DNA of 11,434 bases, taken from Oceanospirillaceae bacterium UBA1126. Its GTDB lineage: Bacteria; Pseudomonadota; Gammaproteobacteria; Pseudomonadales; Balneatricaceae. Where the stretch lies: positions 1-11,434 of the forward strand of contig DCAT01000009.1 in assembly GCA_002312935.1 (NCBI GenBank), given 5' to 3'. Each line of letters opens with the position of its first letter. Positions within the stretch are counted from its first letter, which is position 1. Below, one piece after another: positions 7,203-11,434 of the stretch. The notes under the pieces were generated by a model, which saw only the letters and a program-made list of their open reading frames with translations, did not search any database and was not told the DNA's origin. The translations under genes and the position numbers were made by a program.

Positions 7203-7904
7203 ATGACTCAAATATTGGCTCTAGACACGTCTGGTACATCTTGTAGCGTTGCACTATGGAGCGATACAGGCCTTTTAATAGGTAAAGAAGAGCTTGCAGA
7301 GCGGCAGCATACTCAGCGGTTGTTGCCTATGGTGAAAGAATTATTGTTAGAGGCTGATGTGAAAATGTCTAGTCTTGATGCAATTGCCTACGGCCGCGGC
7401 CCAGGGTCGTTTACGGGTATTCGCATTGCCGCAGGGGTGGCCCAAGGTTTGGCCTTCGGTATCGACTGCAAAGTGATCCCCATATCTACCTTGGCAGCTC
7501 TTGCTTTGCGCTGTCATCAGCGTTCCAATGTGGCTGACGTAGCCTATGTTTGTAGCCTAGATGCACGCATGGCAGAGGTATATTGGGGGGAATACATTAT
7601 TGACGAAACCCACCCCGAACTCGCTCTACCCCAGGTTGCCGAAAGAGTGTGCTCGCCTGGGCAAGTTAAGGTAATGAATTCAGTTTATGCTGCCTGTGGC
7701 AGTGGCATGGCAGTGGCCAATATGCCTGAAGCAATTCTAACCTCTGCTCAATCAGTCTGCTCAGAGCTAGAGCCAAGAGCATTAGAGATGGCCCGCTTAG
7801 CGGGGGTAGATTTTGTTCTAGGCCGCCAGTGTGCGCCTGAGGATGCATTGCCAGTATACTTGCGTGATGAAGTGACATGGCAAAAATTGCCGCGCTACCA
7901 ATAG
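7203..7904 (+). CDS. tsaB: tRNA threonylcarbamoyladenosine biosynthesis protein TsaB
   Basis: TsaB (YeaZ) is the non-catalytic partner of TsaD. With TsaE it forms the complex that transfers the threonylcarbamoyl group made by TsaC onto A37 of tRNAs that read ANN codons. The 233-residue length fits E. coli TsaB (231). The ASKHA-fold N terminus ILALDTSGTSCSVAL and the family hallmark GRGPGSFTGIRIAAGVAQG (64-82) are clear. The C-terminal half is more divergent but ends in the usual P-x-YLRD motif (PVYLRDEVTW). The start ATG is eight bases after adk. No Shine-Dalgarno-like purine run is visible in the CCTCCCCG just upstream, which suggests translation coupled to adk. The adk-tsaB adjacency is also known from Pseudomonas. 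None of the other t6A genes (tsaC, tsaD, tsaE) is in this window. Confidence 0.96.
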   Translation: MTQILALDTSGTSCSVALWSDTGLLIGKEELAERQHTQRLLPMVKELLLEADVKMSSLDAIAYGRGPGSFTGIRIAAGVAQGLAFGIDCKVIPISTLAALALRCHQRSNVADVAYVCSLDARMAEVYWGEYIIDETHPELALPQVAERVCSPGQVKVMNSVYAACGSGMAVANMPEAILTSAQSVCSELEPRALEMARLAGVDFVLGRQCAPEDALPVYLRDEVTWQKLPRYQ

Positions 7905-7930
7905 CCTGCGTTGCTGACTGAGGATTACCT

Positions 7931-8740
7931 ATGGATTGGCTTCAAGCAAGTATTATTGCATTAATTCAGGGCGTGACTGAATTTTTACCGATTTCTAGTT
8001 CTGCTCATTTATTGTTTCCAAGTTTATTATTAGGTTGGCCTGATCAGGGCTTAACTTTCGATGTGGCCGTTCATCTAGGTAGCTTATTAGCAGTGGTCAT
8101 CTACCTGCGCAGCGATTTGATCGCTATGGTTTTAGGCTTGTGGCAGTGGCAACACGAAAAACGCTTGAATCAGCAGGCTACCCTAGCATTAATGCTGATT
8201 GTGGCAACCTTACCTGCAGTGTTTTTTGGGCTGTTGCTTAAAGGCTGGATACAAGTCAATGCCCGAGAAATTTGGGTAGTGGCATTAACGACTCTTGTGT
8301 TTGGTTTGCTACTGGGTTGGGCAGACTGGCGCAGCCGCAGGCAGTATCAGATGTCCGCTATGAGTTGGCGCCACACCTTGGGTATTGGCTTAGCCCAAGC
8401 TTTAGCATTGTTGCCGGGTACATCTCGCTCAGGCATCACAATGACGGCGGCACTTATGCTTGGTTACACTCGCGAAGCTGCTGCACGGTTTTCATTCCTG
8501 ATGTCTATTCCGGTCATCCTCGCGGCATCTAGCCTAATGGCCCTTGAATTGGCAACCACCAACGTTGCCATTGCTTGGCCCCCTATGCTGATTGCCTTTG
8601 TAGTATCCTTTGCGAGTGCTTGGCTGTGTATTGTATTATTTATGCAAGTCATCAGTCGTATGGGCATGTGGCCATTTGTTGTCTATCGCATTGTCCTAGG
8701 AGTAGGCTTATGTTGGCTAATACTACCGACACTAAATTAG
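7931..8740 (+). CDS. uppP: Undecaprenyl-diphosphatase UppP (BacA family)
   Basis: UppP is an inner-membrane phosphatase that converts undecaprenyl diphosphate to the monophosphate. This recycles the lipid carrier for peptidoglycan and O-antigen synthesis; extra copies give bacitracin resistance. The 269-residue product is highly hydrophobic, with about seven or eight membrane segments. The first signature, IQGVTEFLPISSSAHL (12-27), has E17, S22 and H26. The second, LPGTSRSGITMTAALMLGYT (161-180), has the catalytic R166. The first glutamate of the E. coli EGLTEF motif is Q13 here, a form I recall as usual in Vibrio and Pseudomonas proteins, so it is not evidence of inactivity. The start has a strong GAGGA site (7920-7924) six bases upstream. 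The last 31 bases overlap the start of rsmJ. Confidence 0.97.
   Translation: MDWLQASIIALIQGVTEFLPISSSAHLLFPSLLLGWPDQGLTFDVAVHLGSLLAVVIYLRSDLIAMVLGLWQWQHEKRLNQQATLALMLIVATLPAVFFGLLLKGWIQVNAREIWVVALTTLVFGLLLGWADWRSRRQYQMSAMSWRHTLGIGLAQALALLPGTSRSGITMTAALMLGYTREAAARFSFLMSIPVILAASSLMALELATTNVAIAWPPMLIAFVVSFASAWLCIVLFMQVISRMGMWPFVVYRIVLGVGLCWLILPTLN
8698..8702 (+). promoter_or_regulatory. Ribosome binding site that fixes the rsmJ start
   Basis: AGGAG lies inside the uppP coding sequence, seven bases before the ATG at 8710. It supports this internal start over the longer open frame beginning at 8575, whose first 45 codons are only the out-of-frame reading of uppP. Confidence 0.8.
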
Positions 8741-9492
8741 CTGTTGCAGCCGCTGGATTTCAGTTTTTAGAGGCCGCATTGGGCTTAGAACTGGGTTTGC
8801 CTGTAATTAAAAAAACCAACAAAGCTTACGATTTTTTATTGCGGTTTACGTCTCAAGGCTTAGGCCTGGAGCCCGTAGATGGTCGTAGTGGCGCAGTGTG
8901 GGTTAATTTTGCAGCAGGTAAAGCGCGTCACCGACGAGTATTTGGTGGTGGCAAAGGGCAGCAGGTCGCCAAGGCTGTGGGTATTCAGGGTGGAGTACGC
9001 CCCAGCATACTGGATTTAACAGCAGGGTTAGGTGGCGATGCCTTTGTACTAGCCAGCCTAGGCTGCCCAGTGTCTATGGTTGAGCGCCATCCTGTGGTGC
9101 GGGCGTTGTTAGCAGATGGTTTGGCTAGGGGTGCGTTAGATATTGACGTGGGAGACATTGTTGCAGGTATGTGTCTAAAAAAGGGTGACGCCTTGTCGGT
9201 GATGGCAAATTGGCAGACTGAAGCACCCCAAGTGATCTATTTAGACCCTATGTTCCCTCACACGGGTAAGTCGGCTCAAGTAAAAAAAGAAATGGCGCTG
9301 TTTCGACAGTTGGTAGGCAGTGATGAAGACGCCGATGCCCTATTGGCCCCAGCACTGGCTTTGGCCACTCACAGAGTAGTGGTTAAAAGGCCGCGTATTG
9401 CACCAGACCTTGCCCAGCACAAACCTATGTATCGGCTTGAAGGCAAGTCTAACCGTTTCGACATTTACGTTAACAAAAGCTTCACTACCTAG
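8710..9492 (+). CDS. rsmJ: 16S rRNA (guanine-1516-N2)-methyltransferase RsmJ
   Basis: RsmJ (YhiQ) methylates N2 of G1516 in helix 45 of 16S rRNA with S-adenosylmethionine. From the ATG chosen here the protein has 260 residues (E. coli 250). The SAM-binding loop LDLTAGLGGDAFVLASLGC is at 101-119, the acidic end of the second strand is MVERHP (123-128), and the near-diagnostic block LDPMFPHTGKSAQVKKEM (178-195) is followed by VVVKRP (223-228). The frame stays open upstream to 8575, but that stretch lies inside uppP and reads as cysteine-rich out-of-frame translation. The ATG at 8710 has AGGAG (8698-8702) seven bases before it, and its product begins as the family does. It overlaps the end of uppP by 31 bases and runs convergently into slyX, four bases beyond its stop. 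Confidence 0.96.
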   Translation: MLANTTDTKLAVAAAGFQFLEAALGLELGLPVIKKTNKAYDFLLRFTSQGLGLEPVDGRSGAVWVNFAAGKARHRRVFGGGKGQQVAKAVGIQGGVRPSILDLTAGLGGDAFVLASLGCPVSMVERHPVVRALLADGLARGALDIDVGDIVAGMCLKKGDALSVMANWQTEAPQVIYLDPMFPHTGKSAQVKKEMALFRQLVGSDEDADALLAPALALATHRVVVKRPRIAPDLAQHKPMYRLEGKSNRFDIYVNKSFTT

Positions 9493-9496
9493 CCTC

Positions 9497-9715
9497 CTAA
9501 TAATGGGGTGGCGGTTCATTTGCCTCAGGGCCACCTTGTCCGGCATCTGCTGCTTGCTGCAAATTTGCCATTTGTTGCGCTAATAACTCCAAAGCGCGAT
9601 CTATTCTGGTGAGGTCTTTTTGTTGCTTGCTCACTACGTCATTTAGAGTGTCTATTGTCTGCTCTTGAAAAGCGATTTGTTGCTGTAATTCGACGATTTC
9701 GGAGGCATTATTCAT
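9497..9715 (-). CDS. slyX: SlyX family protein
   Basis: SlyX is a short coiled-coil protein of unknown biochemical role. It was named from the E. coli slyX gene beside slyD, where a link to lysis by phage phiX174 was reported, though its function is not established. From the ATG at 9715 the product has exactly 72 residues, the E. coli length. Residues 5-52 form a heptad-like helix rich in Q, E and L (IVELQQQIAFQEQTID, LNDVVSKQQKDLTRID), with the family pattern of L/I at core positions. The tail is the typical proline-rich EANEPPPHY. An in-frame TTG 21 bases upstream would add seven residues, but the ATG is preferred because of family length and a GAG-containing upstream stretch. It is the only - strand gene here, convergent with rsmJ and divergent from the cold-shock gene. 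Confidence 0.93.
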   Translation of the reverse strand: MNNASEIVELQQQIAFQEQTIDTLNDVVSKQQKDLTRIDRALELLAQQMANLQQAADAGQGGPEANEPPPHY

Positions 9716-9897
9716 GATATTCTCAAGAAGTTGCAAAAAAATAGGGTTTTATAAATCAAGTGTTTGATTGGGCGCGGGTTTTTCTATAACCTTGGCAGAT
9801 TGTACCGACTTTATGCTGGCTAGGATACGCACGTAGGCAAAGGTAGGGGTGCAATATTTTTTACCTAAAACAATAAAATTTGAGATATCGAGTTATT
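9716..9897. promoter_or_regulatory. Divergent intergenic region between slyX and the cold-shock gene
   Basis: This 182-base region must hold the promoters of both divergent genes. It is AT-rich at both ends. A six-base inverted repeat, AATCAA (9754-9759) and TTGATT (9764-9769) around GTGT, sits about 40 bases before slyX and could be an operator. Near the cold-shock gene, TAAAAT (9874-9879) resembles a -10 box but has no convincing -35 partner. TTGGCA (9792-9797) and TATGCT (9812-9817) look like promoter boxes, but their 14-base spacing is too short. I assign no exact promoter. Confidence 0.35.
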
Positions 9898-10338
9898 ATG
9901 AGACGCACACTATTTATTTACAGCTTCATTATTAGTTTAATCGCCGCTTTGGCATTACCCTTTATTCTAGACGAAATCCTTCACGGTTCAAGTATCGTTG
10001 ATACACAGTTTGAGCTGGTGGCTGGTGTGGCTTTTGCCATGTTCTGGGTTGCTACGCTTGCTACAGGTGTTAAGTTTATCGCCACTGGCGTAGAAGACGA
10101 CGCCCAATGGGACGAAATGGATGACGACCCAAATCGTGAATCTGGAACTGTGAAATGGTTTAACGTTACCAAAGGGTTTGGTTTTGTCACACGTGACCAA
10201 GGCGATGACGTATTTGTTCATTTCCGTTCTATTCGTGGCAAAGGCCACCGGTCGTTATTAGAAGGCCAGCGCGTGCGATTTAGCGTGACTGAAAGTGATA
10301 AAGGCATTCAAGCAGAAGATGTCTCCATCGTAGGCTAG
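9898..10338 (+). CDS. Membrane-anchored cold-shock domain protein
   Basis: The 146-residue product joins two membrane segments to a complete cold-shock domain. Segment one is about 5-24 (LFIYSFIISLIAALALPFIL) and segment two about 39-63 (VAGVAFAMFWVATLATGVKF at its core). An acidic linker (66-77, EDDAQWDEMDDD) leads to the CspA-like domain at 82-146. That domain begins SGTVKWFN and has the two RNA-binding motifs KGFGFV (92-97) and VFVHF (105-109). With RR after the first Met and K59 after the second segment, the positive-inside rule places both ends in the cytoplasm, so the domain would sit at the inner face of the membrane. Single-stranded RNA or DNA binding is inferred from the intact aromatic motifs; the biological role is unknown. 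The ATG at 9898 is preferred over an in-frame TTG at 9880, which lacks a ribosome binding site. It stands alone, divergent from slyX. Confidence 0.9.
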   Translation: MRRTLFIYSFIISLIAALALPFILDEILHGSSIVDTQFELVAGVAFAMFWVATLATGVKFIATGVEDDAQWDEMDDDPNRESGTVKWFNVTKGFGFVTRDQGDDVFVHFRSIRGKGHRSLLEGQRVRFSVTESDKGIQAEDVSIVG

Positions 10339-10372
10339 CTGCAAATGGTTTGGTGGTTTTCGCGCCAGGCCA

Positions 10373-10412
10373 AGCCTAATCTAGGCTCTAAGAGTAGGGC
10401 GTAGAGTCTTAG
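10373..10412. repeat. Two adjoining small inverted repeats after the cold-shock gene
   Basis: AGCCTA (10373-10378) and TAGGCT (10382-10387) form a perfect six-base stem with the loop ATC. CTAAGA (10388-10393) and TCTTAG (10407-10412) form a second six-base stem with a 13-base loop, starting at the very next base. Another TAGGCT copy overlaps the stop codon of the cold-shock gene (10331-10336) and could compete for the first stem. Neither stem is followed by a T run on either strand, so these are not standard intrinsic terminators. They lie between two + strand genes and could be a weak terminator, an operator or an mRNA end-stabilising structure. Confidence 0.4.
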
Positions 10413-10482
10413 GACGAGATCGAAAGAGCCACATTGCCTGACATTAGAACGAGGTTAGGTGAGTTTAATAGGGGCTTTCTCG

Positions 10483-11244
10483 ATGGACAATGCGCAAAAA
10501 CTGCCTTACTCAACTGGCTTAGGATTAGGCCAGTCTGCAAAAATTGGCCTAATTGTATTACAAACAGATCAGACCATAGAAGATGAGTTTCGGCAGATAT
10601 TAGCCATCGATGGTGTTGCCTGCTATCACTCCCGTATTGCAAATGCCATGCAGGTCACCCCCCAAACCTTAGCAAAGATGCAAGCAGATCTGCCTATTGC
10701 AGCCCGCCTATTACCCAAAGCTTTTATGTTTGACGCTATTGGTTATGGCTGCACGTCAGGCGCCACTATTATTGGCGAAGATCGGGTGGCACACCTAATT
10801 TTGGCACAGCACCCTAATGCAAAAGTAAGTAATCCCTTGAGTGCATGTAAGGCTGCGTGCACGGCTTTAAAATTGAACCGCATCGCCTTACTCACCCCTT
10901 ATACGCCTCAAGTCACTCAAGCGCTAAGTGATGCTCTTAGTGCTGGTGGTATAGCGATCTCTCACACAGGTTATTTTGATATAGAAGATGACTTTGACGT
11001 GGGCAGAGTAGACTCAGCCAGCCTGTTTAATGCCATCATTGAGCTTGGGTCTCATGAAAGCTGTGAGGGTGTATTTGTTTCATGTACCAGTTTAAGAATG
11101 GCCCATCTTATCCTTAAGGCAGAGCAACGCCTTGGGAAGCCAGTTATTTCTAGTAACCAAGCCCTGGCATGGCATTTGCTTCGGCTATCTGGAGTAGACA
11201 AAGAGTTACCTCACTTTGGTTGCCTGTTTACCCAGGGCTGTTAA
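10483..11244 (+). CDS. Asp/Glu racemase-superfamily protein, EutA / maleate isomerase-like
   Basis: The 253-residue product (261 if the GTG at 10459 is used) belongs to the superfamily of aspartate/glutamate racemase, maleate cis-trans isomerase, arylmalonate decarboxylase and the ectoine-use protein EutA. Both active-site cysteines are present: C90 in GYGCTSGA and C201 in FVSCTSLRM. They head the two halves of a pseudo-symmetric fold, which argues against the one-cysteine arylmalonate decarboxylases. Other family blocks are KIGLIVLQTD (20-29), RIALLTPY (133-140) and PVISSNQALAWHLLRLSG (220-237). The pattern resembles EutA and maleate isomerase most, but the substrate cannot be read from sequence, and no ectoine, nicotinate or maleate pathway genes lie in the window. 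The ATG is favoured by AGGGG (10470-10474) eight bases upstream; the GTG has GAGG only four bases before it. Little is seen of its regulation. Confidence 0.85.
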   Translation: MDNAQKLPYSTGLGLGQSAKIGLIVLQTDQTIEDEFRQILAIDGVACYHSRIANAMQVTPQTLAKMQADLPIAARLLPKAFMFDAIGYGCTSGATIIGEDRVAHLILAQHPNAKVSNPLSACKAACTALKLNRIALLTPYTPQVTQALSDALSAGGIAISHTGYFDIEDDFDVGRVDSASLFNAIIELGSHESCEGVFVSCTSLRMAHLILKAEQRLGKPVISSNQALAWHLLRLSGVDKELPHFGCLFTQGC

Positions 11245-11434
11245 TGCTCTAAGTATGGCCTAGGCCCTGCTGCTTAGACATGCTCAGATGCCCCATATCC
11301 ACCTACTCCCCCTCAGTTGGCCGATAAGCTTTTATGTCGAGCTATTCAAAGCCTTTATGTGGGTTGCCTGCGCGTGGCAAGTACGTTTCAGGTTTTTAAC
11401 AATTTTGGTTCAGGCATAAAAAAATCAACTTCCG
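11245..11434. other. Non-coding tail of the window
   Basis: No gene is supported in these 190 bases on either strand. They contain the ten-base palindrome GGCCTAGGCC (11257-11266), a five-base inverted repeat TTGCC/GGCAA (11364-11368 and 11376-11380), and an AT-rich end with TTTCAGG and GGTTCAGG about 20 bases apart. No strong terminator with a T run is present. The stretch may be the upstream region of a gene beyond the window. Confidence 0.4.

Noticed and set aside
8575..8709. A longer N terminus for RsmJ
   Set aside because: These 45 codons overlap uppP in another frame and read as a cysteine-rich, non-family sequence. The ATG at 8710 has a strong ribosome binding site and gives the family length.
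7920..8740. Loss of a catalytic glutamate in UppP (Q13 in place of E)
   Set aside because: The IQGxTEFLPISSSAHL form is, as I recall, the usual one in many gammaproteobacteria, and the remaining catalytic residues are intact, so this is normal variation.
9716..9736. TTG start adding seven residues to SlyX
   Set aside because: The ATG at 9715 gives the 72-residue family length, and the extra residues are not family-like.
9880..9897. TTG start adding six residues to the cold-shock protein
   Set aside because: No ribosome binding site precedes it, and the ATG at 9898 begins directly before the first membrane segment with a normal positive N terminus.
10459..10482. GTG start for the racemase-like protein
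   Set aside because: It is possible (GAGG four bases upstream), but the ATG at 10483 has a better spaced AGGGG and the conserved fold starts well after both. Kept as an alternative only.
11364..11380. Intrinsic terminator at TTGCC/GGCAA
   Set aside because: The stem is only five bases long and is not followed directly by a T run.
1..11434. Mobile element, CRISPR, tRNA, rRNA or defence system
   Set aside because: I found no transposase or integrase motifs, no regularly spaced repeats, no cloverleaf or rRNA-like sequence, and no gene of a known defence family. All large frames are explained by conserved housekeeping genes.

Overview
The window is a compact stretch of bacterial chromosome, estimated by eye at a little under 50% GC. 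It carries twelve protein genes, eleven on the + strand and one on the - strand. Gene content and order (pdxJ-acpS, cysM-rlmD-relA-mazG, adk-tsaB, uppP, rsmJ, slyX) point to a gammaproteobacterium. RlmD, RsmJ, SlyX, a RelA separate from SpoT, and a two-domain MazG are typical of that class. The mix of blocks resembles Pseudomonas-related and marine lineages (Cellvibrionales or Oceanospirillales-like) more than enterics. This placement is inferred from gene content, not from a search.

Region 1 (1-6287) reads as one long run of + strand genes: the 3' part of pdxJ (vitamin B6), acpS (activation of acyl carrier protein), cysM (cysteine synthase B), rlmD (23S rRNA methylation), relA ((p)ppGpp synthesis) and mazG (NTP pyrophosphohydrolase). 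Gaps are 21, 21, 2 and 73 bases, and relA and mazG overlap by 8. No mazEF pair lies between relA and mazG, unlike E. coli.

Region 2 (6288-6537) is a 250-base gap. It holds a long wobble-rich stem-loop that forms only in + strand RNA, followed by a good ribosome binding site for adk.

Region 3 (6538-9492) is a second run: adk (adenylate kinase), tsaB (t6A tRNA modification), uppP (recycling of the undecaprenyl carrier) and rsmJ (16S rRNA methylation). uppP and rsmJ overlap by 31 bases. slyX lies convergent on the - strand only four bases beyond rsmJ.

Region 4 (9716-11434) is looser. It holds a small membrane protein with a C-terminal cold-shock domain, a pair of back-to-back small inverted repeats, an Asp/Glu racemase-superfamily protein resembling EutA or maleate isomerase, and about 190 bases of tail with no gene I can support.

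Most products serve nucleotide, translation, cofactor and envelope housekeeping. I saw no mobile element, CRISPR array, tRNA, rRNA, phage gene or defence island, and no convincing new system. The items most worth a second look are the adk leader stem-loop, the membrane-tethered cold-shock protein and the isolated racemase-like gene.
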